From Pelagibaculum spongiae (GTDB lineage Bacteria > Pseudomonadota > Gammaproteobacteria > Enterobacterales > Pelagibaculaceae): 64,000 nt of DNA. Below are positions 1 through 7,987 of the stretch, piece by piece (the first letter of the stretch is position 1; every line of letters begins with the position of its first letter). The notes under the pieces are model-generated. The model was not told where the DNA came from. It saw only the letters and a program-made list of their open reading frames with translations, and did no database searches. Both the position numbers and the translations under genes were made by a program. The DNA is taken from positions 1 to 64,000 of the forward strand of contig NZ_QDDL01000006.1 in the NCBI RefSeq assembly GCF_003097315.1, read 5' to 3'.

Positions 1-88
1 TTGAAGACTACAACGTTGATAGGCAGGGTGTGTAAGCACTGTAAGGTGTTGAGCTAACCTGTACTAATTGCCCGTGAGGCTTGACCAT
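1..88 (+). rRNA. rrl: 23S ribosomal RNA, 3' end (partial)
   Basis: The first ~88 bases match the conserved 3' end of bacterial 23S rRNA: the segment with GTTGATAGGCAGGGTGTGTA, then TGAGCTAACCTGTACTAATT and the closing CCGTGAGGCTTGACC. The gene starts outside the window. It is followed by a ~150-base spacer and the 5S gene, the usual order of a rRNA operon. The exact 3' base is set by similarity to the E. coli end and may be off by a few bases. Confidence 0.95.
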
Positions 89-239
89 ATAACACCCAAG
101 CAGTTTGCTGGTTGTTTGCGAGTAATCAATAGATTACAAAATGATTAAAGTAAGCTTACAAAACCGAATTAAGTCGTGATTGTTGAATCGATGTAATGAA
201 AATTACAGAAAATCATTCAGCAACTTCATGCGCAGTTTG

Positions 240-355
240 CTTGGCGGCAATAGCGAGTGGGAACCACCTGAATCCATCCCGAACTCAGAAGTGAAACCAC
301 TTAGCGCCGATGGTAGTGTGGGGCTTCCCCATGTGAGAGTAGGTCACCGCCAAGC
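240..355 (+). rRNA. rrf: 5S ribosomal RNA
   Basis: About 116 bases with closing ends CTTGGCGG and CCGCCAAG that pair as helix I. It carries the conserved internal blocks GGGAACCACCTGAATCCATC, CCGAACTCAGAAGTGAAAC and GATGGTAGTGTGGGGCTTCC of gammaproteobacterial 5S rRNA. It lies ~150 bases after the 23S end with no tRNA between, and is followed directly by an intrinsic terminator, so it is the last gene of the operon. Confidence 0.95.
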
Positions 356-364
356 GCCAAACAA

Positions 365-397
365 AACCCGATTGCTTAAAAGCAGTCGGGTTTTTTT
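365..397 (+). terminator. Intrinsic terminator of the rRNA operon
   Basis: An 11-bp stem (ACCCGATTGCT with AGCAGTCGGGT, one G-T pair) with a four-base loop is followed by a run of seven T. It starts ten bases after the end of 5S rRNA. Confidence 0.9.
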
Positions 398-490
398 ATG
401 TCTGCAAAAAAGTGATTTAAGAAAAAACAGCCACCTGAACCCATCCGCTATTCCCGAATTTAGCACATGAGATCCACCTCCGTGTGACTG

Positions 491-516
491 GATCCCGTCA
501 ATCCCTGGCGGGATGA
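491..516. repeat. REP-like hairpin
   Basis: GATCCCG and CGGGATG arms pair around a short loop. The sequence resembles the palindromic units often scattered between genes of gammaproteobacteria. It stands ~25 bases from the larger inverted-repeat unit at 542-664. Confidence 0.45.
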
Positions 517-541
517 CGCGCCCAGCAGCATACTCCGAACC

Positions 542-664
542 TGTCATTCCGAGCAGGGATGCCGGAACCCAGTAGCCACAGAAGGCAAAGATTAAACTTG
601 GCGCAAGCTTTAAAGTGAAGCCTACCTGTCGCTGGGTTCATCGCCAATCCTTGGCGAGAATGAC
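542..664. mobile_element. Small MITE-like unit with ~32-bp imperfect terminal inverted repeats
   Basis: The left end (GTCATTCCGAGCAGGGATGC, then CGGAACCCAG, 543-573) is an imperfect inverted copy of the right end (CTGGGTTCATCGCCAATCC then TTGGCGAGAATGAC, 632-664). The ~58 bases between encode nothing. The GTCATTC...GGAACCCAG ends are typical of small non-coding dispersed repeats. A transposase source is not visible, and no second copy was noticed in this window. Confidence 0.45.
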
Positions 665-1234
665 CAGTGTTAATTAAGTACGACCGCAAATTTTGACACA
701 AGATATTAGCTTGGTAACCGCTACATTCAAATTGATTTAGCCAGAATCAATAAAAACAAATTGATTTGGTATGTCCGCTGGTAAAAAGCAACTGATATAA
801 CAATGAAATTAAGAGTAATAAAAAGAGGTTTTTTTACACATTAAACATGAATATAAATTTCACAATTATCTACAAGAATGCTTTAATTCAGGCTTTTAAC
901 ATGATTTTTCTTATTGATGATTTTTGTTTTAAATTTCCATTTGTTTCGAATTTAATAATATAAACAGTGTTTTATGTAAAAAGATTTCTTTAAATAAAGT
1001 GAAGCCGATATGAGAACTGTAAAGAATTAACAAGGGAGTTTGTCGCCAGAAAAATATAAACAGAACTTAAATTATTAGCAATTGTTTTGATAGTCTCGTT
1101 GTAAAGTAGATGCAGAGTTTTTCACTGCAATGCTACTAATAAAGTTTAATGGATCAGCGACATTGTACGATCGCCCGGCGTTAGCAAGGCGTCGTAAACA
1201 GACAAATAAGAAAGAAAGAGGTAAGAAGCGGTAG

Positions 1235-1936
1235 CTAGTTTTGCCAGCTGCCCATGTCTTGAAATATTTCGGTAAAATCCTGGCTCCATTGGTGATGGTT
1301 ATCCAGAGCCAGTGATTGCTCAAGATGCTCCAGATGATCAACCATAAACTTGCGACAGGCTTGTGGGTTTTTAGCTGCCAGAAGTTCGATTAACTTGTCA
1401 TGGTCGTCAAAATGGCAAGTCGTGCCAGTTCCTTTTCGTTCATAGACTCCAATAATTAATGAAGTTCTGGCGAGTAAGTCATCCATCAATTCTAAAATTA
1501 GCTGATTACAGGAAATCTTAACAATTTGTTTATGAAAGCGGCCTGAGATAGCGATGGAGAGCGGATGATTTTTAGCCGCGATGGCTTTGTGTTCTTCATT
1601 TGCGAGTTTTTTCAGACGCTTAATGTCTACTGCTGTGATATTTTCAGCCGCTTTTTCAATAGCACAGCCTTCTAATACCTTCCTGACTTCAAAAACATCT
1701 CTGGCTTCTTTCATGCTGGGACGAGAAACATAAGCACCTCTGTTGGCCTCTATGGTGACCACTTTACGGTGTTTTAACTCCTGCAGCGCAGATCTAACAT
1801 GGTTGCGGTTGGCATCAAGAGCTTCTGTCAGCTTGGCTTCGACCAGGCGGGTTCCGGGGAGGATTCGCTGTTCGACTATCGCGCGATAGATATTGTCGAC
1901 GATCCGACGGATCTCCCTAGCTTTAACGGTTGGCAT
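1235..1936 (-). CDS. GntR-family transcriptional regulator with FCD domain
   Basis: A 233-residue DNA-binding regulator. The N-terminal ~70 residues form a winged helix of the GntR type (REIRRIVDNIYRAIVEQ, then LPGTRLVEAKLTEALDANRN). The remaining helical part fits the FCD effector domain, with histidines in FHKQI, DDHDKL and VDHLEHLE that usually hold a metal ion. The ATG at 1936 has an AAGG nine bases upstream; a GTG at 1960 would add eight residues. It is divergent from the ruined allantoinase gene, and in FadR-type families such neighbours are usually the targets. It may once have controlled ureide catabolism; its present target is unknown. Confidence 0.85.
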   Translation of the reverse strand: MPTVKAREIRRIVDNIYRAIVEQRILPGTRLVEAKLTEALDANRNHVRSALQELKHRKVVTIEANRGAYVSRPSMKEARDVFEVRKVLEGCAIEKAAENITAVDIKRLKKLANEEHKAIAAKNHPLSIAISGRFHKQIVKISCNQLILELMDDLLARTSLIIGVYERKGTGTTCHFDDHDKLIELLAAKNPQACRKFMVDHLEHLEQSLALDNHHQWSQDFTEIFQDMGSWQN

Positions 1937-2120
1937 ATATGCTGAACCTTGTTGTGACACTTAACTAAGAACATATTATCGATCTGACTGTAGAGAAAAA
2001 AAGCTGTATTAGCGACAAAAAATGATTAGTGCAGTACAAACCTTGATATATAACAAAGCGGGCTAGCGGCTAGCAGTCAAATATAACATTGCCAAGTTTA
2101 TTGTTAACAAAAGTGGTGAT

Positions 2121-2515
2121 ATGGCCGAACCATTTCAATATCCATCATCCAAAGCTGATCTATTGATTTATAGTGGTTTAATTGCACTAGAATATGAAAC
2201 TAAATTGGCTGATATTTTAGTCGACCAAGGAAAAATTGTTAGCATTCATGAGCCTAGTTATGTCACTAGAGCCAAGCGTGAAATAAATACCAGTGGTAAA
2301 ATAGCCATGCTGTTGTAGTAGATCTCCATGTGCATTTTAAAGAGTCAGGCTTTGGTTCAATTCGTGAATATTACTATTCAGGGGCCAGACAAGCAGCAGG
2401 AGTGACTACGGTAATTGAAATGCCGTTAAGTCAACATTTAGTAATGGGTAGAGAAACCTTTAACTTCAAGCTAGATATTATCAATAAAAAATCAGTAGTA
2501 GATTTTTCACTTTAG
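2121..2515 (+). pseudogene. Allantoinase (AllB-like) remnant
   Basis: Two frames give the N-terminus of an allantoinase-type amidohydrolase. The first (2121-2318) has the small beta domain (LIYSGLIALEYETKLADILV). A frameshift and stop at ~2316 break it. The second continues with VVDLHVHFKESGFG, which has the metal-binding HxH, and AAGVTTVIEMPLSQ, then stops at 2513. Functional AllB has ~450 residues and this copy ends after ~130, so the catalytic barrel is lost. It is followed by a remnant of allantoate amidohydrolase, the next enzyme of the pathway. Clearly dead. Confidence 0.8.
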
Positions 2516-2988
2516 GGTGGATTAAACACTTATACCGAAGGCCACTACGGTGAAATGAAACAAACCAGTGCATTAGCTGAAGACTCAATTACAGAGCACC
2601 TATCAGTAGATGTTGGCTCGTGGATAGATGAAGAAAGCTCTTATCATGCATTCCTTGGCAGTCGCAGTATTAATCAGCAATAGTTAGAAACAATCACCAC
2701 GCATACCAGTGATAGTGTTTTGCAGCTGGTAAAGTTGAGCCACTAGATTTATCTAGTTACCAGGCATCTCTTGAGTTGCATATTGAGCAAGGCCCGATTT
2801 TAGAAGATAAGAAAAAATCATTAGCGGTGGTTAATAGTATTTTTGATTTGAAAATGCCAGCAGGTATGTTGTTTGTTCCCAGTATTAATGGCCGTAGTCA
2901 TTGTTTTGAAGAAGATACTCATCATCAAGATTTAATTGTGAGTGTTGAAGCATTGACCGAAACTTGTTGTCATCTGTTATTAAAGTAA
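2516..2988 (+). pseudogene. Allantoate amidohydrolase (AllC-like, M20 family) remnant
   Basis: Fragments in different frames match M20-family allantoate amidohydrolase. Around 2600-2680 the frame reads IDEESSYHAFLGSRSI, like the EEEGSRF...WGSK metal region of AllC. At 2776-2850 LHIEQGPILEDKKKSLAVVN matches the ELHIEQG block. It then jumps directly to the C-terminal block GMLFVPSINGRSHCFEEDT followed by the final helix. Roughly 200 residues between those blocks are missing, and stops interrupt the front. It is a decayed neighbour of the allantoinase remnant. Confidence 0.75.
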
Positions 2989-3188
2989 AAATTTCGCCGT
3001 AGCAGCGGTGCGTTTTCTGGTTAATGTTCAGTTGCTATAGTGTTGCTTTATCTAACCATAATCTTTGTAGCAGGAGGTTATGGTTTTTTTGTACCTTAGC
3101 TTAGCCTCTAAAAATAGCAATTTCAGTCGTAGAGAATATCTCATACAATCACCAGCAAATTCAGGTTTTCTTCAGAGCAAATTTTTCT

Positions 3189-4493
3189 ATGACTCCCGAT
3201 ATTAAAATTGCCGGTGCGGTGGCAAATAAACATTATTTTGACTTGCCATTAGATTATAGCCAGCCGCAAGGGCAGAAAATTCAAATATTTGCTAGAGAAC
3301 TGGTTGCAGTAGATAGCCAGGATAAAGATCTGCCATATCTGGTGTTTTTTCAAGGTGGTCCCGGGTTTGCTGCTGCCAGGCCAACTGCCAAGGGTGGCTG
3401 GATCAAGCGGGCATTAAAGGAATATCGGGTGCTATTGCTGGATCAGCGAGGCACTGGTTTATCAACACCAGTGAGTGCTGCGACTTTAGCAGGTTTGAGC
3501 CCACAGCAGCAGGCGGATTATTTCAGCCATTTGCGTGCCGATAATATTGTTCGAGATGCTGAAGCGATTCGTGCCCAACTTAGCCCAAATAAACCCTGGA
3601 GTATTTTAGGGCAAAGCTTTGGTGGCTTTTGCGTATTACGTTACTTGAGTGCAGCAGCTCAAGGTGTCAAGGAAGCCTATTTAACGGGTGGTATTCCTTC
3701 GCTGACTCGTCCTGCTGATGAAGTTTATCAGGCAACTTATAAACGCCTGCTGACAAAAAACCAGGATTTCTTTGAACGGTTCTCCGATGCTCAACAGTTG
3801 ATGACTGAGCTGGCAGAATATATTTCAACTAATGAAGTGCTGCTTGATAGCGGTGAGAAGTTAACGGTTGAAATGTTGCAGCTGCTAGGTATTGCCTTTG
3901 GTGGCGAGTCTGGGCCTGAAGCAGTTTATTATTTGATTGAGCAAGCGCTGGTGAGCCAGGCTATGGCTGATGGTTCGGTGCGTAAAATCATCAATCCACT
4001 GTTTTTGAGCCAATTCAGTCAGATGCTCGATTACAACACCAACCCGATTTATACCTTGTTACATGAAGCTATTTATTGCCAAGGTGATGCTTCTAACTGG
4101 TCCGCAGAACGTGTTCGCCAACAGTATCCAGAATTTAATTGGCAGTCAGGCCAGCCATTTTTATTCACCGGTGAAATGGTTTATCCATGGTTTTGTGACC
4201 AGTTTAAAAACCTGAAATCATTAAAAGAAGCAGCCAATATTCTGGCTGAAAAAACCGATTGGCCAGAGTTGTATGACCTGGATATTCTAAAAAACAATAC
4301 TGTACCAGCAGCAGCGGCTATTTACAGTGAAGACATGTATGTAGAAATGCAGTACAGCCTGGAAACAGTCGCTAAAGTTAATCATCTGAAATATTGGTTA
4401 ACTTCAGAGTATGAACATAACGGATTACGCATGGATGGCGAGAAAATTCTTGACCGGTTAATTGCGATTAATCGCGGTGAGCAGTTGCACTAA
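3189..4493 (+). CDS. Alpha/beta hydrolase, prolyl aminopeptidase family (S33)
   Basis: A 434-residue cytosolic serine peptidase-type hydrolase; no signal peptide is seen. The oxyanion loop FFQGGPGF is at ~53-60, the LLLDQRGTGLS block at ~82-92, and the nucleophile elbow GQSFGG places Ser143. Asp382 (IYSEDMYV) and His410 (SEYEHNGL) fit the rest of the triad. Length and motifs fit the larger proline iminopeptidases, which remove N-terminal proline or similar residues from peptides. It stands alone, facing a convergent gene across a hairpin. Substrate is not shown by the sequence. Confidence 0.88.
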   Translation: MTPDIKIAGAVANKHYFDLPLDYSQPQGQKIQIFARELVAVDSQDKDLPYLVFFQGGPGFAAARPTAKGGWIKRALKEYRVLLLDQRGTGLSTPVSAATLAGLSPQQQADYFSHLRADNIVRDAEAIRAQLSPNKPWSILGQSFGGFCVLRYLSAAAQGVKEAYLTGGIPSLTRPADEVYQATYKRLLTKNQDFFERFSDAQQLMTELAEYISTNEVLLDSGEKLTVEMLQLLGIAFGGESGPEAVYYLIEQALVSQAMADGSVRKIINPLFLSQFSQMLDYNTNPIYTLLHEAIYCQGDASNWSAERVRQQYPEFNWQSGQPFLFTGEMVYPWFCDQFKNLKSLKEAANILAEKTDWPELYDLDILKNNTVPAAAAIYSEDMYVEMQYSLETVAKVNHLKYWLTSEYEHNGLRMDGEKILDRLIAINRGEQLH

Positions 4494-4503
4494 CTGTTGC
4501 TAC

Positions 4504-4527
4504 AAGGGCTGATAAATGTCAGCCCTT
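4504..4527. terminator. Bidirectional hairpin between convergent genes
   Basis: AAGGGCTGA pairs perfectly with TCAGCCCTT around a six-base loop, ten bases after the S33 peptidase stop and just downstream of the minus-strand gene that ends at 4535. The T-run is weak on both sides. Confidence 0.6.
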
Positions 4528-4534
4528 GCTCTTC

Positions 4535-5545
4535 TTAATGCCGGCCGATGTAGGCTTCCCCCTCACTCCAACAGCCATTTTGGTAAATCAGGGCTTTTGG
4601 GAAAAAATGATCTGCCACTCCCGATGAATAATGCTCAATTGCAAAATTAACAGCATTCTGCTGCATTACAGGGTCTATAGCAGTGATTATCAATAGGTCT
4701 GTGCTACAGATATAGGCAGCAAACTCTGAACCGAAGTTATCTTCGGCATTCATTAATACCATCGGGTTTAAAAGCGTACTGGCTGCAAATAACCCGCCAC
4801 TATCAAAATGCAAAAAACCATAGTCCGGATGTTTTTCTAATTCGGTATAATCTTGTGTGATACAAAAATCAGTCTGATTGGTTATTGCTGCCGCTTCCAG
4901 CTCAAGCGGTGTTAACTCAAGTAAATCTATATCACTGCTGGACAATATGTCTTTTTCAAACCAATGGTTCTTGGAGGGTGATACATAAATAACGGAAAGG
5001 TTTTTGGTAAACTCTTCTACATAAATAGGCTGGAAATAATCACGAGTTGCTTTTGGGCAGTGTTTATCATTCTTTGGAATAATGTGCGTTTGGTTATCGT
5101 CAAGGTAGATGGACCAATAGCCATTGGCATTTTGCTGTAAAGCTCGATCGAGGGTTTTGTTTTCAATTAACAATGGGAAAATATTAGCTATACCCTCATT
5201 ACTATGCCTGACTTTGTCAAAAGTAGTCATCAGTGATTTCATTGCTTTTGAAAAAGAATGGCTATTGGCCATTTTTACATAGGGCGTTAGGTTTATGGTC
5301 GCCTGTTGAGTGGCTTCCTTGTTGATAAAACCAAAATATGCAGGTTTTTGGTGAGTTAGTAGAGATCGAGCCTGGTTTCTTCCAAAGTGTCCTAGCTTGA
5401 ATCCTTTTTTACCCAATTCTTTTCTCAGGTATTTAAGGAAAAGTCGATTGCAATAAAACTTAGGGAAAAAGGGTTTTCTGAAAAAGAAATGATTGATGCA
5501 GTGTAAGGTTAATGCAAAAGAGAGTATAGATAGTAGCTGAGTCAT
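4535..5545 (-). CDS. Uncharacterised protein, possibly DUF1444 (YtpQ)-like
   Basis: A 336-residue protein with a hydrophobic N-terminus (LLSILSFALTLHCINHFFF) that could be a membrane anchor. The body has no catalytic motif I can name. The pattern near 225-245 (LLELTPLELEAAAITN) and the late strand STDLLIITAID, with a GLHF-like FLHFDSGG between, weakly resemble DUF1444/YtpQ proteins; this is a tentative reading. It lies four bases from the gene that precedes it on the same strand (5550-6092), so the two are probably co-transcribed. Confidence 0.6.
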   Translation of the reverse strand: MTQLLSILSFALTLHCINHFFFRKPFFPKFYCNRLFLKYLRKELGKKGFKLGHFGRNQARSLLTHQKPAYFGFINKEATQQATINLTPYVKMANSHSFSKAMKSLMTTFDKVRHSNEGIANIFPLLIENKTLDRALQQNANGYWSIYLDDNQTHIIPKNDKHCPKATRDYFQPIYVEEFTKNLSVIYVSPSKNHWFEKDILSSSDIDLLELTPLELEAAAITNQTDFCITQDYTELEKHPDYGFLHFDSGGLFAASTLLNPMVLMNAEDNFGSEFAAYICSTDLLIITAIDPVMQQNAVNFAIEHYSSGVADHFFPKALIYQNGCWSEGEAYIGRH

Positions 5546-5549
5546 AATT

Positions 5550-6092
5550 TTAATAGTTAAAAATGATTAAATCTTGGGCATGATTTTGTGAAAGAGTTAG
5601 CCAGCTCAAAAACTGTTGTCGCTGCTCATCATCTTCGATAATTGATGTGTCTTCCTCAAGCTGATGAAACAAGCTCTGCAACTGATCATTCAATACCAGA
5701 TATACACCAGGAAAGTCATCTGGTGATGGGATGGCTAATTCATTACTTATATAACTACAGTGATGCACTTGGGGTAATTGATATAAGAAAGAGGGTAAAG
5801 AAGATGGGTACCACTGATCATTTGGTAAGAACTGACTGTTGCGATGGTTATCGATTGCGGCTTCAATAATATACCAGCAGGTATACCCACAAAGATCAGA
5901 TCTGTCTTGCTGGGTAAAAAGCGCAATGGCACATTCCAGCGTGGACATGTTGTTGTCGCTAATGTCGTTCAGTGATTCAAGCTTATCGTATTGTTGGCGC
6001 AAGAAATCACGTAAAAAATCTCGGTCACGACCACCGATCTGGCTTTTAACCCATGCATAATCAAAGCGATAGGCCATTAATCCATAACTCAT
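5550..6092 (-). CDS. Uncharacterised protein, DUF7691-like
   Basis: A 180-residue acidic cytosolic protein starting MSYGLMAYRFDYAWVK. This opening, followed by a predicted helical region with RDFLRQQYDKL, resembles the DUF7691 group (MSYxLMAY...). I chose the ATG at 6092; an upstream TTG at 6146 would add 18 residues but has poor start features, and the family motif starts at this ATG. No function is known. The four-base gap to the next gene indicates an operon with the DUF1444-like protein. Confidence 0.6.
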   Translation of the reverse strand: MSYGLMAYRFDYAWVKSQIGGRDRDFLRDFLRQQYDKLESLNDISDNNMSTLECAIALFTQQDRSDLCGYTCWYIIEAAIDNHRNSQFLPNDQWYPSSLPSFLYQLPQVHHCSYISNELAIPSPDDFPGVYLVLNDQLQSLFHQLEEDTSIIEDDEQRQQFLSWLTLSQNHAQDLIIFNY

Positions 6093-6216
6093 AGTGCTAC
6101 TTGGCTGAAAATTTCGAGGCTTACTTTGAGTGAAGTAAACAATCAATACAATGACTTCTCAATTAATTCTTGCCAAATGGTAGGCTGAGATCACTGGTTG
6201 ATATTATGAAAGCTTT

Positions 6217-6268
6217 TATACCCAAACGACCTCCAGCTGAACCTGCACCTTGAAGTTGTTTGGGTATA
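6217..6268. repeat. Dispersed hairpin repeat, copy 1 (TATACCCAA family)
   Basis: Perfect 11-bp terminal arms TATACCCAAAC and GTTTGGGTATA enclose an imperfect extension with the block TGCACCTTGAAGT. Related units occur at 25552-25609 and 41621-41678, and a half unit at 27440-27479. This copy ends 44 bases before the DksA-type gene. Confidence 0.75.
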
Positions 6269-6312
6269 TGCTCGGGATTAGATATAAAAAACTCAGGTGG
6301 TGGTTACAAATA

Positions 6313-6654
6313 ATGGCAAGCAACCAACTTATTCAAGACACCTTGGATAGTCTGCGTGAACAGTTACAAGCTGAACTGGTACAAGGCAATGACTCTGCTG
6401 CAGCTGTTGAGCTGGATCAGAACAAGGTCGGGCGTTTATCGCGAATGGATGCGATGCAACAACAGGCGATGCAGCAAGCTCGCTTGCGATCTATTCAAAA
6501 GCGCTTGAGCGATATTCACCGGGCCGAAGAAGCTTTGCAGCATGATGAGTATGGGTTGTGTGAAGAGTGTGGCGAAGCTATTTCAAAGCAGCGAATGCAG
6601 GTCAGGCCGGAATCTGTTTTATGTATTGGTTGCGCTGAAAAAATGGAACACTAG
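6313..6654 (+). CDS. DksA/TraR-family C4 zinc-finger protein
   Basis: A 113-residue protein with an N-terminal coiled coil (about 1-75, rich in Gln, Arg and Leu) and a C-terminal zinc finger with Cys83-x2-Cys86 and Cys104-x2-Cys107 (GLCEECGE, LCIGCAE). DksA itself binds the secondary channel of RNA polymerase and works with ppGpp; this is shorter than DksA (~150), so it is a paralogue. The ATG at 6313 is preceded by AGGTGG; an upstream frame from 6250 runs through the hairpin repeat and is unlikely to be translated. It is a single-gene unit ending at a strong terminator. Confidence 0.85.
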   Translation: MASNQLIQDTLDSLREQLQAELVQGNDSAAAVELDQNKVGRLSRMDAMQQQAMQQARLRSIQKRLSDIHRAEEALQHDEYGLCEECGEAISKQRMQVRPESVLCIGCAEKMEH

Positions 6655-6725
6655 CATTATTTTTTGCTGCACTGCTGGTAAATATATTTACCGTCATTCT
6701 GAACAAACGACTCTTTTAAATTAAA

Positions 6726-6758
6726 AAAGCCTTCAGGTTTCATAACCTGAAGGCTTTA
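6726..6758. terminator. Bidirectional intrinsic terminator
   Basis: AAAAGCCTTCAGGTT pairs with AACCTGAAGGCTTT around a four-base loop. A-rich and T-rich flanks on both sides allow it to end both the DksA-type gene and the convergent GDPD gene. Confidence 0.9.
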
Positions 6759-6786
6759 TTTTGTGCGCACCTGAAAACTTTTTTAA

Positions 6787-7692
6787 TCAGAAAGCATCTG
6801 GTCGATAAGGCAAAAATTCCCAGCTGCCATCTTCGTAGACGGTTAAAGATTCATCAACCCGGCTGGTACCCATCGGTGGCTGTAAATAATTAGCAACTTC
6901 CTGGCGCAATGCCTGTGGACGATTGGTAGTTATCGTATCTACCCCCAGTGCTAAACAACGAATCGCATCAGTTAATTCATCAACTGTAAAAACATGAAGT
7001 TCTAACCCCTGTTGGCGAATTTTCGCCACTACCTGTTGGGTCAGCCATGGCGTCTTATTGATATCAATGCCATCGGTGCCAATGCTTTTTGCCACATGGA
7101 GAATTTGCTCAATGCTGTTAGAAGGCTGATTGGTTTCTTCATCTAAGAACCACCAAACCACCCATAGCGTTTTTGCCTGGGGAATTTGTTTTTTTACTTC
7201 ACGAATGACTTCAGGATCAAATGCAATGATGATCTGTTGATCCATTCGTAGTTTTGAATTTTCCAGATATTGTTTTAATGCCGGGACAATTTTTTTATCG
7301 CATTTAATCTCGATAAATATTCCCTTATCCTCAGGGACTATTTCCAGCACTTCAGATAGTTCAGGGATTGATTCACCAGCGAAGGATTCATCAAACCAGC
7401 TGCCCACATCTAATTGCTTGAGTTGCTCGAGGGTACAGTCTTCAATCCACAGGTTTGAGTCTTTACAAACCCGGTTGGTGAAAGGGTCGTGAATTGCGAC
7501 GATTTTACCATCCTTAGTCAGCCAAAAATCACCTTCAATAAAACTACAACCGGTTTCAAATGCCTTATTAAATGCTGAAAGTGTGTTTTCAGGGGCAAGT
7601 GCAGAGTAGCCGCGGTGTGCCACGGTTTTCAGGCTATCAGTTGCTGGAATCGCAACATTTGATGCTTGTGGTAAAAGTAAACTGGAATCCAT
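6787..7692 (-). CDS. Glycerophosphodiester phosphodiesterase family protein
   Basis: A 301-residue enzyme that should split glycerophosphodiesters into glycerol-3-phosphate and an alcohol. The GDPD signature is complete: His26-Arg-Gly (AHRGYSALAPENT) with Glu35, Glu53 and Asp55 (IEGDFWLT), and His68-Asp (AIHDP). Later FIEIK and TDGIDIN fit the TIM barrel. No clear signal peptide is seen, so it resembles cytosolic UgpQ more than periplasmic GlpQ. The start at 7692 has AAGGAG six bases upstream, far better than the upstream ATG at 7728. It is a single gene ending at the shared terminator. Confidence 0.9.
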   Translation of the reverse strand: MDSSLLLPQASNVAIPATDSLKTVAHRGYSALAPENTLSAFNKAFETGCSFIEGDFWLTKDGKIVAIHDPFTNRVCKDSNLWIEDCTLEQLKQLDVGSWFDESFAGESIPELSEVLEIVPEDKGIFIEIKCDKKIVPALKQYLENSKLRMDQQIIIAFDPEVIREVKKQIPQAKTLWVVWWFLDEETNQPSNSIEQILHVAKSIGTDGIDINKTPWLTQQVVAKIRQQGLELHVFTVDELTDAIRCLALGVDTITTNRPQALRQEVANYLQPPMGTSRVDESLTVYEDGSWEFLPYRPDAF

Positions 7693-7728
7693 TCTGTCTC
7701 CTTGCGGAAAGGCCGGATTAGCGCCCAA

Positions 7729-7987
7729 TCCTAGAGTGTTATTACCTACTGCTTTTGACAGGTGTCAGACACAGTAAAGATTCATTAAAAATCAGTGATA
7801 TCTGGTTGTTTTTAACGCCGGGTGGTGACGTTTAAAGAGTTGATAAAAATATCAAACAGCCTGATCACTGGTTGCAGAAACAAACGATCTACCTTGATTC
7901 GATTGCGTTCTGAATCTGCTAACAAGTTGGCCGTTTCATAGGATGGACGCAATAGTCAAAACCGGAAAAAACTCACAGATTTACTAT
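7729..7987. other. Intergenic stretch with a possible decayed frame
   Basis: No gene start is credible here. On the minus strand a ~46-codon open frame without a start codon ends near 7814 (it includes the stretch SERNRIKVDRLFLQP). It might be the remnant of a gene end downstream of the YejM-like gene, but the evidence is weak. Confidence 0.25.

Larger units (their letters stand above)
398..1234. other. Long non-coding stretch with palindromic repeats, then AT-rich DNA
   Basis: No credible gene is seen here. The left part (about 490-665) holds a hairpin and a mobile-looking inverted-repeat unit, listed separately. From about 700 to 1060 the DNA is very AT-rich with no open frame of note. The short frames that cross 1075-1341 are antisense to the end of the GntR gene and look like shadows. 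Confidence 0.6.

Noticed and set aside
180-470. 96-codon open frame on the plus strand
   Set aside because: It runs through the 5S rRNA gene and its terminator, so it is not a protein gene.
344-701. Minus-strand frames across the rRNA terminator and the inverted-repeat unit
   Set aside because: They are antisense to the terminator and the palindromes and have no start signals or family resemblance.
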